A program made the position numbers and the translations under genes. Below the pieces are notes generated by a model that searched no databases, was not told the DNA's origin, and saw only the letters and a program-made list of their open reading frames with translations. Positions 43,423 to 52,412 of a stretch of 64,000 bases of DNA are shown here, one piece after another (within the stretch, counting starts at the first letter, position 1; each line of letters starts with the position of its first letter). The stretch is from positions 372,001 through 436,000 of the forward strand of contig NZ_CP107549.1 of the NCBI RefSeq assembly GCF_025837155.1, in the 5' to 3' direction. This stretch comes from Pseudomonas sp. Z8(2022) (GTDB taxonomy: Bacteria; Pseudomonadota; Gammaproteobacteria; Pseudomonadales; Pseudomonadaceae).

Positions 43423-45081
43423 TCAGGGAATCGCCGAGCCTATCCCGCGCGGATCACTGGCCGCCTGCACTTCGCCGCTGACCTTGTCCCAGAACAGCAC
43501 CTGCTGGTTGCCGTACTGCCGGTCCAGGCGCTTGAGTTCGTAGCCGCGTTGCTGCAGCTCGGCGATCTGCTCATCGCTGAAGGCATCCGGTTCGTGCTCG
43601 ATCACATCGGGCATGTACTGGTGGTGATAGCGCGCCACCGCCGGCCAGCGTTCGACAGGCTGGTCGTCCAGGTACTCGAGCATCGACAGCAGCACCATGC
43701 TCGGAATGCGACTGCCACCCGGTGTACCGAAGGCGGCGAACTCGTCATTGCTCTCGAGAAAGCTCGGGCTCATCGACGACAGCGGGCGCTTGCCGGCGGC
43801 GATGGCGTTGGCCTGGCTGCCGATCAGGCCATAGGCGTTGGAGCCGGCCACGTCCGCGGCGAAGTCGTCCATCTCGTCATTGAGCAGCACGCCGGTGCCG
43901 GGGACGGTATAGGCGGCGCCGAACGGCAGGTTGATCGACAGCGTGGCGGCGACCGCGTTGCCCTCGGCATCGAGCACGGCGAAATGCGTGGTGTGATCGC
44001 CTTCATGCCAGGTGCCGGCAGGCGGCAGGCTGGAGCTGGGGGTTGCCTGCTCGGGCTCGATGCTGCCTGCAAGTACGGCCAGGTGTCCCGGCGAAAGCAG
44101 TTGTTCCTCGGGGTTTCTGACGAAGTCGGGGTCGCCCAGCAGGCCACGGTCACGGTAGGCGCGGCGCAGCGCCTCGACCACGTAGTGCACGCGCTGCACC
44201 GGTTGGGCATCGCGCCAGGGCAGCTGTTGCAGCATTGCCAGGCTCTGCGCCAGCGCAATGCCACCGGCCGAGGGCGGCGGTGCGCTGATCAGCTCGCGGC
44301 CATCGTCCAGAGTGAAACGCAGCGGCGTGCGGCGGGCGATGCGGTATTCGCGCAGGTCATCCAGAGTCCAGATGCCGCCGGCATGGCGTACGCCGCTCAC
44401 CAGCCGCTCGGCGACCGGGCCGCTGTAGAAGCCCGCCCGGCCCTGTGTGGCCAGCGCCTGCAAAGTGGCGGCGAGATCGGGCTGGCGCAGCAGATGGCCT
44501 TCGGCGGGGACTTCGCCCTGGTGGAGAAACAGCCGGGCGCTCTCGGCGTCATCACGTAGTGCCGCCAGGCGCCAGGTCGCGCGTTCGCGGTAGACGCGGT
44601 CCACCGCGAAGCCCTCGCTGGCCAGGCGAATCGCCGGAGCCAGGCTGGTTTTCAGCGGCAGGCGGCCGTGCTGCTCGGCCAGTTCGGCCAGTGCCGCCGG
44701 CAGCCCCGGAATGGCAGCAGCCAGTGCGCCATTGAGCGCCAGTTCGCGTTGTACCTTGCCGTCGCGCACATAAAGATCCGGCCTGGCTTCCAGCGGGGCG
44801 CGCTCACGGGCATCGAGGAAGTCGTAGCGCGGGGTTTCGCCGGCGCTGCGCAGCAGAAAGAAACCGCCACCTCCGAGACCCGAGCCGTAAGGCTCGACCA
44901 CGGCCAAAGCGGCGCTGGCAGCGATGGCGGCATCGAAGGCATTGCCGCCGGCGTCGAGCATCCGCTGCGCGGCGGCTGTGGCGGCGGGGTGGGCAGTGGC
45001 AATGGCGGGTTGCTGCGGGGCGGCCTGAGCCAACAGGCTGGCGCCGAGCAACAGGGTCGATAGCAGGAGTTTGCGCAACAT
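43423..45081 (-). CDS. ggt: Gamma-glutamyltransferase
   Basis: 552 residues with a signal peptide (about 1-20). The proenzyme cleavage site precedes T364 in DHTTHFAVLD, the autocatalytic nucleophile that becomes the N-terminus of the small subunit. The glycine-rich AYGLIGSQANA and GTPGGSRIP segments follow. It hydrolyses glutathione and transfers gamma-glutamyl groups in the periplasm. It is convergent with the Na/Pi gene. Confidence 0.93.
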   Translation of the reverse strand: MLRKLLLSTLLLGASLLAQAAPQQPAIATAHPAATAAAQRMLDAGGNAFDAAIAASAALAVVEPYGSGLGGGGFFLLRSAGETPRYDFLDARERAPLEARPDLYVRDGKVQRELALNGALAAAIPGLPAALAELAEQHGRLPLKTSLAPAIRLASEGFAVDRVYRERATWRLAALRDDAESARLFLHQGEVPAEGHLLRQPDLAATLQALATQGRAGFYSGPVAERLVSGVRHAGGIWTLDDLREYRIARRTPLRFTLDDGRELISAPPPSAGGIALAQSLAMLQQLPWRDAQPVQRVHYVVEALRRAYRDRGLLGDPDFVRNPEEQLLSPGHLAVLAGSIEPEQATPSSSLPPAGTWHEGDHTTHFAVLDAEGNAVAATLSINLPFGAAYTVPGTGVLLNDEMDDFAADVAGSNAYGLIGSQANAIAAGKRPLSSMSPSFLESNDEFAAFGTPGGSRIPSMVLLSMLEYLDDQPVERWPAVARYHHQYMPDVIEHEPDAFSDEQIAELQQRGYELKRLDRQYGNQQVLFWDKVSGEVQAASDPRGIGSAIP

Positions 45082-45184
45082 GCGATCTACCGGAGGCGGC
45101 TGAATGAAACTGGCAGCTTAACAGCCTGGTTCCGGCGAAGGCACGACGACAGGAAAGCGGGAGGCCGCCGGCCTCCCGGAGCGG

Positions 45185-45538
<354 letters not shown>

Positions 45539-45542
45539 TCAT

Positions 45543-45578
45543 GAGACCGCTGCGGTCATCAGGTGCGCATGGCGCACC
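45543..45578. repeat. Two small hairpins between coaD and the ferredoxin gene
   Basis: A GACCGC/GCGGTC dyad near 45545-45557 is followed by GGTGCGC (45562-45568) and GCGCACC (45572-45578). No U tract is present. They could mark the end of the coaD message. Confidence 0.4.
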
Positions 45579-45593
45579 GGCGATGCCCCGGCT

Positions 45594-46256
<663 letters not shown>

Positions 46257-46269
46257 TCAGCTGTTCATC

Positions 46270-47862
46270 TCAGGCCTTGAGCCGTTCGGCCAGCAGGGTG
46301 GCGAGCTTCGAGGTCAGCCCATAGATAGACAGCTGCGGGTTGGCCCCGATGCTGGTGGGAAACAGCGAGCCGTCGTGGATCGACAGGTTCTCCAGCTGGT
46401 GATGGCGGCCGAGGCTGTCGGTCACTGCCTGCTGCGGGTCTTCACCCATGGCGCAACCGCCCATCACGTGGGCGCTGCCCAGGCGGGTGCGGTACAGCGC
46501 CAGGTCGAGGTTCTCGATCATCTCCCTGGCCTCGCGCCAGGTGCTGACGAACCGGGCATCGGCGTGAGTCGGCATCACCGCCCTGGCGCCCGCAGCGAAC
46601 TGGATTTCAGCCATGGTCAGGAAGGCACGGCGCACACCGTCCCAAGTGTAATCGGTCATCGGGTAGTCGAGCACCGGGCTGCCGTCGCCGCGAAGCTCCA
46701 CGCGGCCTTCGGCGCAGTCCGGGTGGAAGCCGTCACGCAGCAGCGCGAGCATCACGTTGGTGTGCGGCAACTGCTCCATGCGCAGGGCGTTCTCGCGGCC
46801 GAAGTCGCCGAGCAGGGTGGCGGTCAGCGCCGGCTGCAGCGGCGGCACTTCCAGCTTGTAGGACAGGCGCCCGGTGGTGCCGTCGTCCCACTGGAAGTGA
46901 TCGGAGTACAGCGACTGCGGCGCGCCGTAGAACGGGTTGATGACCTGTTCGAACTGCGCCGCGGAGAAGTTCACCAGGTGCAGGTAAGTGCGTCGGCCGA
47001 CGCGCTTGTGCGGGTCGGGCGCCGCGGAGCGCAGCAGGATGCCGGGTGTGTTGATGCCGCCGCCGGCCAGCACGTAATGCCGCGCCTTGACGCGGATGCG
47101 CTTGCCGTTGGGCGCTACGCAGCGTTCGTCCATGCCCAGGCAGTCGATGCCGACCACCTTGTCGCCTTCGATCAGCAGCCTGTCGGCGCGCGCCAGATAG
47201 AGCAGCTCGCCGCCGGCATCGAGGGTAGCAGGGATGGTGGTCACCAGCATCGACTGCTTGGCGTTGGTCGGGCAGCCCATGCCGCAGTAGCCGAGGTTCC
47301 AGCAGCCGCGCACGTTGCGCGGGATCGGCGCCCAGTGATAACCGAGCTTTTCGCAGCCGGTACGGATCACCTCGTTGTTGGCATTGGGCGGTACCATCCA
47401 GGGGGCTACGCCCAAGCGCCGCTCCATCTTCTCGAACCAGGGCGCCATGGACTCGACGTCATGCCCTTTCACCTCATGTACTTCGGCCCAGTGCGCCAAG
47501 GTCTGCGGCGGGGTACGGAAGCTGCTGGTCCAGTTGATCAGCGTGGTGCCGCCCACGGCCCGGCCCTGCAGGATGGTGATGGCGCCATCCTTGCTCATGC
47601 GGCCGATACCTTCCTGATACAGCGAGGGATAGGCCTCGGCTTCCTGCATCCTGAAGTCATCGCTGGTCTTGAGCGGGCCTTCCTCGATCAGCAGCACCTT
47701 GTAGCCGGCAGCGCTGAGGATTTCCGCCGTGGTGCCGCCCCCGGCACCGCTGCCGACGATGGCGACGTCGGCCTCCAGCGTCAGGTCGTTTTCCAGGCGC
47801 GAACCGTCGTAGGACTTCCAACCCTTGGCCAGGCCATGCTTGAACAGATCGGGTACAGGCAT
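46270..47862 (-). CDS. laoA: GMC-family long-chain alcohol dehydrogenase LaoA
   Basis: 530 residues. The FAD-binding dinucleotide motif GSGAGGGTTAE lies at about 37-47, followed by GGTTLINWTSS. The active-site His is in ANPQL-type C-terminal segments, and a cysteine-rich NLGYCGMGCPTNAK insert is present. It has no signal peptide. It matches P. aeruginosa PA0364 (LaoA), which oxidises long-chain alcohols formed from SDS and alkanes. LaoB, encoded upstream, carries a Tat signal and may carry or anchor LaoA. It is the last gene of laoCBA, 142 bp after laoB. Confidence 0.87.
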   Translation of the reverse strand: MPVPDLFKHGLAKGWKSYDGSRLENDLTLEADVAIVGSGAGGGTTAEILSAAGYKVLLIEEGPLKTSDDFRMQEAEAYPSLYQEGIGRMSKDGAITILQGRAVGGTTLINWTSSFRTPPQTLAHWAEVHEVKGHDVESMAPWFEKMERRLGVAPWMVPPNANNEVIRTGCEKLGYHWAPIPRNVRGCWNLGYCGMGCPTNAKQSMLVTTIPATLDAGGELLYLARADRLLIEGDKVVGIDCLGMDERCVAPNGKRIRVKARHYVLAGGGINTPGILLRSAAPDPHKRVGRRTYLHLVNFSAAQFEQVINPFYGAPQSLYSDHFQWDDGTTGRLSYKLEVPPLQPALTATLLGDFGRENALRMEQLPHTNVMLALLRDGFHPDCAEGRVELRGDGSPVLDYPMTDYTWDGVRRAFLTMAEIQFAAGARAVMPTHADARFVSTWREAREMIENLDLALYRTRLGSAHVMGGCAMGEDPQQAVTDSLGRHHQLENLSIHDGSLFPTSIGANPQLSIYGLTSKLATLLAERLKA

Positions 47863-47922
47863 TTCACCTTCTCTATCTTGTAATAGGGCCGTCTGGAATC
47901 ACGAGCTTGGTGCTCGTCCTCA

Positions 47923-47984
47923 TCGCGGATAAATCCGCTCCTACACAAACAGCCCGTATCCCGTAGGAGCGGCTTCAGCCGCAA
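47923..47984. repeat. REP pair between laoB and laoA (tail to tail)
   Basis: TCGCGGATAAATCCGCTCC (from 47923) and GTAGGAGCGGCTTCAGCC (from 47963) are the two orientations of the 22-bp family also seen at 29791. They sit inside the operon, between the second and third genes. Confidence 0.78.
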
Positions 47985-48004
47985 TGCTCTCTGCAGTTGG
48001 GCCG

Positions 48005-48550
48005 TTATACGGTCGGTGGGCCGGGGTAGCCGCAATGAGCCCAGGCTTCCTGGCGGCTGTACCAGGCCATCATCACCAGTTGCAGCAGCGAGGCGTGGCC
48101 CATGCGCAGCAGGCTCAGGCTGCTGTTCTGCCAGCGGCTGAGGAAATTGCGCACGTCATCGGCACTGGCGCTGTCCCAGCTGCCCCATACGCCGGTCAGT
48201 GGGCCGCGGGTAAGCGGCAGGGCCAGCACGTCGAACAGCTGCACGGTGAGTTTCAGCATCTCCGGCGACAGGTGCGCCAGGCCGTTGTCGAGACTCTTCA
48301 ATGTGCCCTCGATGGCCCGCGGCATCTGCTCGGCGCTGACGGCGCCATCCAGCATCACCGGGATCAGCGCACGCAGAAATGGCAGGTCGCTGCTGCGCAG
48401 GATCAGATAGCCGCTGGCCGGCGTGCTGGCCGAACAGCCGCTGAGGGTGGCAGTCAGTCCGGCAGTGCCGAGCAGCGCCGAGCCCAGCAGGCCGACCTTG
48501 AGCAGGCTGCGCCGCGACAGATTCGGCGTTTGCAGAGTGGTGTCGTTCAT
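48005..48550 (-). CDS. laoB: Tat-exported lipoprotein LaoB, partner of LaoA
   Basis: 181 residues. The N-terminus has a twin-arginine motif LSRRSLLK (R13-R14), a hydrophobic helix and a lipobox LSGC (Cys39), so it should be a Tat-exported lipoprotein. The rest is helical with no known catalytic motif. P. aeruginosa PA0365 (LaoB) is required for alcohol oxidation with LaoA. The arrangement recalls the small subunit of FAD-linked sugar dehydrogenases, which carries its GMC partner across the membrane; here that role is inferred. It starts at 48550, 35 bp after laoC. Confidence 0.8.
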   Translation of the reverse strand: MNDTTLQTPNLSRRSLLKVGLLGSALLGTAGLTATLSGCSASTPASGYLILRSSDLPFLRALIPVMLDGAVSAEQMPRAIEGTLKSLDNGLAHLSPEMLKLTVQLFDVLALPLTRGPLTGVWGSWDSASADDVRNFLSRWQNSSLSLLRMGHASLLQLVMMAWYSRQEAWAHCGYPGPPTV

Positions 48551-48585
48551 TGTCGTTATCACCGAGCGGGCGCCGCCCGCATTGA

Positions 48586-50016
48586 TCAGCGTACGAACAG
48601 CTTGTAGACCAGTTTCTGGATCGCCTTGCCGTAAGGCGGGTAGATCAGCCGCGCGGCGTTGAAGCGCTGCTTGATGAACACGCCCTTGGCCTTGCTGAAG
48701 GTCAGGAAGCCTTCGTGACCGTGGTAATGGCCCATGCCCGACGGGCCGACGCCGCCGAACGGCATGTCGTCCTGCGCCACGTGCAGCAGGGTGTCGTTCA
48801 GGCACACGCCGCCGGAGTGGGTTTCATGCAGCACGCGTTGTTGCTCGCTCCTGTCGTAGCCGAAGTAGTACAGCGCCAGTGGCCGCGGTCGTGCGTTGAC
48901 GTAGGCGAAGGCGTCTTCGATGCGATCGTAGGGAACGATCGGCAGCAGCGGGCCGAAGATCTCGTCCTGCATCAGCTTCATGTCGTCATTGACGTCCAGC
49001 ACCAGGCTCTGTGGCAGGCGTCGGCCCTGCGCCTCGGGGTAGAGCGCGACGATGCGCGCGCCTTTGGCCTCGGCGTCCTGCAGGTAGCCATTGAGGCGGG
49101 CCAGCTGGCGCTCGTTGATGATCGCGGTGTAGTCCGGGTTGTCCTTGAGCTGCGGGTAGAAACGCTGCACCGCCTCGCGGTAGGCGCTGACGAAGCCGTC
49201 GACGCGGTTACGCGGCACCAGCACGTAGTCCGGTGCCACGCAGGTCTGCCCGGCGTTGAGGGTCTTGCCGAAGGCGATGCGCTCGGCGGCGTCCGCTAGC
49301 GGTACGTCAGCGGAAACGATGGCTGGCGACTTGCCACCCAGTTCCAGGGTCACCGGAGTCAGGTTCTCGGCGGCGGCGCGCATCACGTGCTTGCCGATGC
49401 TGGTGGCACCGGTGAACAACAGGTGGTTGAACGGCAGCTTGGAGAAGGCCATGCCCACTTCCGCCTCGCCCAGCACCACGCTGACCAGATCCTCGGGGAA
49501 AATGCGCGCCAGCAGATCCTTGACCAGCTGCGAGGTCGCCGGCGTGGATTCGCTCATCTTGATCATCACCCGGTTGCCGGCCGCCAGGGCGCCGGTCAGC
49601 GGGCCGATGGCGAGAAACAGCGGGTAGTTCCACGGCACGATGATGCCGACCACGCCCAGCGGCTGATAAATGACCTTGGCCGAAGCCGGCATGAACTGCA
49701 TGCCAACGCTGCGCCGTGAAGGCTTCATCCACTTTCTGATGCGTTTGCTGGCGTAATGGATGCCATGCAGGCTGGGCATCAGCTCGGCGAGCAGGGTTTC
49801 GTCGGCCGAGCGGTTGCTGAAGTCTGCGGAGATCGCCGCTACCAGCGCATCCTGCTGCTCGGTCAGCAGTTCCTTCAGAGACTTCAACCACTGGATGCGT
49901 TGCTCGGCCGGCGGCATCGGGTTGGCAGCGAAGGCAGCGCGTTGCAGGGCGAAGGTGCCGTCCAGTTGGCTGATCTGCTGTTGGCTGTGCTGCAGGTAGG
50001 CGATGTCGGCGACCAT
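48586..50016 (-). CDS. laoC: Aldehyde dehydrogenase LaoC (coniferyl-aldehyde dehydrogenase type)
   Basis: 476 residues. The catalytic cysteine is C259 in GQTCVAPDYV and the general base E225 in LELGGKSP; the NAD-binding region is VVGIIVPWNYP. Databases call this subgroup coniferyl aldehyde dehydrogenase. In P. aeruginosa, PA0366 (LaoC) oxidises the long-chain aldehydes that LaoA makes. It is first in the laoCBA operon; a promoter with a palindromic spacer lies 199 bp upstream, and a MITE-like element is in between. Confidence 0.87.
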   Translation of the reverse strand: MVADIAYLQHSQQQISQLDGTFALQRAAFAANPMPPAEQRIQWLKSLKELLTEQQDALVAAISADFSNRSADETLLAELMPSLHGIHYASKRIRKWMKPSRRSVGMQFMPASAKVIYQPLGVVGIIVPWNYPLFLAIGPLTGALAAGNRVMIKMSESTPATSQLVKDLLARIFPEDLVSVVLGEAEVGMAFSKLPFNHLLFTGATSIGKHVMRAAAENLTPVTLELGGKSPAIVSADVPLADAAERIAFGKTLNAGQTCVAPDYVLVPRNRVDGFVSAYREAVQRFYPQLKDNPDYTAIINERQLARLNGYLQDAEAKGARIVALYPEAQGRRLPQSLVLDVNDDMKLMQDEIFGPLLPIVPYDRIEDAFAYVNARPRPLALYYFGYDRSEQQRVLHETHSGGVCLNDTLLHVAQDDMPFGGVGPSGMGHYHGHEGFLTFSKAKGVFIKQRFNAARLIYPPYGKAIQKLVYKLFVR

Positions 50017-50041
50017 GGTTTTTTCCTCGATGTTCCGCGGG

Positions 50042-50181
50042 CAGGCTGTTGAAAAACTATCTACGTTGTCATCGCCGCGTTAAAAACAGGCTCAAAATGC
50101 TCATTTACAGCTCGTAAACTCCGCTTTTTCGCCTGTTTTCGCCTTGCGCTGACTGCCTCGCCGACGTTTTTCAACAGCCTG
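50042..50181. mobile_element. 140-bp MITE-like element in the laoC leader
   Basis: CAGGCTGTTGAAAAAC (50042-50057) and GTTTTTCAACAGCCTG (50166-50181) are perfect 16-bp terminal inverted repeats. The interior (GCTCAAAATGCTCATTTACA and the segments around it) resembles a repeat common in Pseudomonas genomes. There is no transposase gene. The element lies between the laoC promoter and the laoC start codon and would be transcribed as part of the 5' leader. Confidence 0.8.
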
Positions 50182-50214
50182 GGCGGCTATGAGCCGCAGT
50201 TAGGCTGTGCTGGA

Positions 50215-50243
50215 TTTCTAGAGCAATTACTCTAATGTGTCAA
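50215..50243 (-). promoter_or_regulatory. laoC promoter with candidate LaoR operator in the spacer
   Basis: On the minus strand, TTGACA (50243-50238) and TAGAAA (50220-50215) are separated by 17 bp. A 16-bp near-perfect palindrome, TAGAGC-AATT-ACTCTA (50219-50234, one mismatched pair), fills the spacer and touches the -10. It has the look of a TetR-family operator that blocks RNA polymerase. Confidence 0.72.
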
Positions 50244-50378
50244 ATAGGATGCCGCGTCACTGCTTCAGTCGCACCCTAACCAAAGGCCGGCAGACACCGA
50301 TGGCCCGCGTCGAGGGGTAACACTGCGGCTGTTTCGCCTGTACCTTTGCCACTTTTGAAGTCGAGATCGAGCTGCGTC

Positions 50379-51038
50379 ATGGCGCCATCCAAGACCCGCG
50401 ACCGCATCGTTGCCGAGAGCCTGGCCCTGTTCAACAGCCAGGGTGAGCGTAACGTCACCACCAACCATATCGCTGCGCACCTGGGCATTTCGCCGGGCAA
50501 TCTGTATTACCACTTTCGCAACAAGCAGGTGATCATCGCCGAGTTGTTCGCTCAGTACGAGGCGCAGGTCGACAGTTTTCTGCGTCTGCCCGAAGGCCGC
50601 GCGCTGACGGTGGAGGACAAGACCTTCTATCTGGAAGCGCTGCTGGCGGCGATGTGGCATTACCGCTTTCTGCACCGCGATCTCGAGCACCTGCTCGACT
50701 CCGACAACGAGCTCGCTGACCGTTATCGCGCCTTCGCCCGACGCTGCCTGGTGGGCGCGCAATCGATCTACCAGGGCTTCGTCGAGGCCGGCATCCTGAT
50801 GATGACGCCGGCGCAGATCGAGGCGCTGACGCTCAACAGCTGGATCATCATGACCTCCTGGGTGCGCTTTCTCTGCAGCGCCGGGGCGAACGCGGACAAC
50901 CTCAGCCAGGACATGCTGCGCCGCGGCATCTATCAGGTTCTGGCGCTGGAGGGCGGCTACATTGCGCCTTCCGCGCGTGCGGCGGTCGAGGCGTTGTATG
51001 ACCGGTTGCATGTGCCGCTGGAACAGGTACTGGGGTGA
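50379..51038 (+). CDS. laoR: TetR-family repressor LaoR
   Basis: 219 residues. The N-terminal TetR helix-turn-helix reads NVTTNHIAAHLGISPGNLYY (about 24-43), and the remainder is a helical ligand-binding domain, YLEALLAAMWHYRF in its core. P. aeruginosa PA0367 (LaoR) represses laoCBA, derepressed by long-chain alcohols or acyl compounds. It faces away from laoC across the 362-bp regulatory gap. The ATG at 50379 begins MAPSKTRDRI; the upstream ATG at 50346 adds 11 unconserved residues. Confidence 0.86.
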   Translation: MAPSKTRDRIVAESLALFNSQGERNVTTNHIAAHLGISPGNLYYHFRNKQVIIAELFAQYEAQVDSFLRLPEGRALTVEDKTFYLEALLAAMWHYRFLHRDLEHLLDSDNELADRYRAFARRCLVGAQSIYQGFVEAGILMMTPAQIEALTLNSWIIMTSWVRFLCSAGANADNLSQDMLRRGIYQVLALEGGYIAPSARAAVEALYDRLHVPLEQVLG

Positions 51039-51054
51039 TCGGTTCGGTGTCGCT

Positions 51055-51114
51055 GTAGCCCGGATGCAATCCGGGTAGCTGTGCCGGAGCATTCCCGGAT
51101 TTCATCCGGGCTAC
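51055..51114. repeat. REP-type inverted repeat (GTAGCCCGGATG family)
   Basis: GTAGCCCGGATGCAATCCGG (from 51055) is inverted at 51093-51114 as TCCCGGATTTCATCCGGGC. It begins 17 bp past laoR; the gap to yheT is filled by this and three more repeat units. Confidence 0.82.
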
Positions 51115-51128
51115 GACTTCGCGGCTCG

Positions 51129-51177
51129 GTAGGAGCGGCTTTAGCCGCGAGCTTTTCGCCGCTGAAGCGCCTCCCAC
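51129..51177. repeat. REP pair (GTAGGAGCGGCTTTAGCCGC family)
   Basis: The unit at 51129-51150 and a diverged inverse at about 51156-51177 (TCGCCGCTGAAGCGCCTCCC). Confidence 0.7.
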
Positions 51178-51194
51178 GATCTGCAGCGACTGCC

Positions 51195-51254
51195 TTGTCC
51201 GGTTGCAATCCACAAAGGCCTTTGTCGCGTCTTCCCGGAGTTTATCCGGGTTAC
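51195..51254. repeat. Diverged REP-type element (GTAGCCCGGATG family)
   Basis: TCCCGGAGTTTATCCGGGTT at 51233-51252 is a clear member of the family; a degenerate partner (TCCGGTTGCAATCC) lies at about 51198. Confidence 0.6.
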
Positions 51255-51268
51255 AGTTCGCCGCTCGC

Positions 51269-51290
51269 GCAGGAGCGGCTTCAGCTGCGA
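51269..51290. repeat. Single REP unit abutting the yheT stop
   Basis: GCAGGAGCGGCTTCAGCTGC is one unit of the GTAGGAGCGG family and ends one base before the stop codon of yheT (51291). Confidence 0.65.
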
Positions 51291-52274
51291 TTATCCAAGG
51301 CTCGCCAACCACTGCGGAATCCGCCGTTCCAGGTAATACCCCGGCTTGCGCGGGCTGCCCTCGACGAAGCCGACATGGCCGCCCCTGGCGTGCAGCTCGA
51401 ACTCGGTGCCGGGGGCTAGTTCGCTGGTCTGCGGCAGGCTGTGGCGGAAGATGAAGGGGTCATCCTCGGCCTGAATGATCAGCGTACGCGTACGGATTTG
51501 TCCCAGGTAGAAGCGGCTTGAGGCGCGGCGGTAGTAGTCGTGGGCATCGGCGAAGCCGTGCAGCGGCGCGGTGATGCGCCCGTCGAAATCCCAGAAGGTG
51601 CGCATGCCGTCCAGCGGGCCCAGGCGTTCCAGTACCGACAGCCGCTCGCTCTGTCCCCGTTCGCTGAACAGGCGCTGCTTGTTGTTCACGTAGGCGACCA
51701 TCTCGCGCATGAAATGCGCCTGATAAACCCGCGAGAAACCCAGTCCGATGCGGTCGGCGCACTGATCCAGACGAAACGGCACCGACACCGCCACGGCGCC
51801 TTGCAGCTGACTCTGCTCGCCGCTTTCGCCCAGGTACTTGAGCAGCACGTTGCCACCCAGCGAATAACCGACGGCGTATAGCGGCGCCATCGGACGCTGT
51901 GCGCGCAGGTGGGCGACAGCCGCTGCCAGATCTTCGCTGGCGCCGGAGTGATAGCCGCGCGGCAGCAGGTTGGGCTCGCCGGAGCAACCGCGCCAGTTCA
52001 GCGCCGCGCTGGCCCAGCCTTGCGCGGCCAGGGCCTGCTGCAGGCCGAGGACATAGAGCGAACTGGAGCTGCCGGTCAGGCCATGCAGCACCAGCACCAG
52101 CGGCGCATGGGCGTCGTGCGGGCCATGCCAGTCAAGATCGAGGAAATCGCCTTCTTCCAGCCACAGCCGTTCACGCTGGCGTTCCAGCTGCGGCGGCTTG
52201 CGGCAGAAGGGGTTCCACAGTGTCTGCAGATGCGGGCCGGGGAGCCACCAGGCGGGTTTGAAGGGCGTGGTCAT
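51291..52274 (-). CDS. yheT: YheT-family alpha/beta hydrolase
   Basis: 327 residues. The nucleophile is the Ser of GYSLGGN (about 142-148) and LVLHGLTGSSSS supplies the oxyanion hole; a terminal ARGGHVGF holds the catalytic His. The family opening HLQTLWNPF is present. YheT proteins are intracellular hydrolases of unclear substrate, probably short to medium acyl esters. It is flanked by repeats on both sides and is isolated from rsmD by a REP and a hairpin. Confidence 0.87.
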   Translation of the reverse strand: MTTPFKPAWWLPGPHLQTLWNPFCRKPPQLERQRERLWLEEGDFLDLDWHGPHDAHAPLVLVLHGLTGSSSSLYVLGLQQALAAQGWASAALNWRGCSGEPNLLPRGYHSGASEDLAAAVAHLRAQRPMAPLYAVGYSLGGNVLLKYLGESGEQSQLQGAVAVSVPFRLDQCADRIGLGFSRVYQAHFMREMVAYVNNKQRLFSERGQSERLSVLERLGPLDGMRTFWDFDGRITAPLHGFADAHDYYRRASSRFYLGQIRTRTLIIQAEDDPFIFRHSLPQTSELAPGTEFELHARGGHVGFVEGSPRKPGYYLERRIPQWLASLG

Positions 52275-52294
52275 GGGAATCTTGGTTGGTAGGC

Positions 52295-52345
52295 GTAGCC
52301 CGGATGTAATCCGGGAGTGGTGTCCCTGGATTTTATCCAGGCTAC
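52295..52345. repeat. REP-type inverted repeat (GTAGCCCGGATG family)
   Basis: GTAGCCCGGATGTAATCCGG (from 52295) and its inverse, TCCCTGGATTTTATCC (to about 52345), lie between yheT and rsmD. Confidence 0.75.
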
Positions 52346-52358
52346 GAAGCTTGTCTCT

Positions 52359-52380
52359 CCTCTCCCATAAATGGGAGAGG
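52359..52380 (-). terminator. Hairpin after rsmD
   Basis: CCTCTCCCAT (52359-52368) and ATGGGAGAGG (52371-52380) form a perfect 10-bp stem with a 2-nt gap. No long U tract is seen. It lies downstream of rsmD (minus strand) and may end the M16-rsmD message. Confidence 0.55.
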
Positions 52381-52412
52381 GAGCAGTTCTGTGCAGACCG
52401 CCAGCATGAGGT

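Larger units (their letters stand above)
50017..50378. other. 362-bp divergent region between laoC and laoR
   Basis: No ORF is supported. It contains a 140-bp MITE-like element (50042-50181) and the laoC promoter with its operator palindrome (50215-50243). From 50244 to 50378, in front of laoR, I see only a possible weak promoter. Confidence 0.8.

Noticed and set aside
50042-50181. A remnant insertion sequence
   Set aside because: There is no transposase reading frame, even broken; length and ends fit a MITE-like non-autonomous element better.
51055-51290. Possible CRISPR array
   Set aside because: The repeats are of two families, in both orientations, with irregular spacing and no unique spacers of constant length; they are REP elements.
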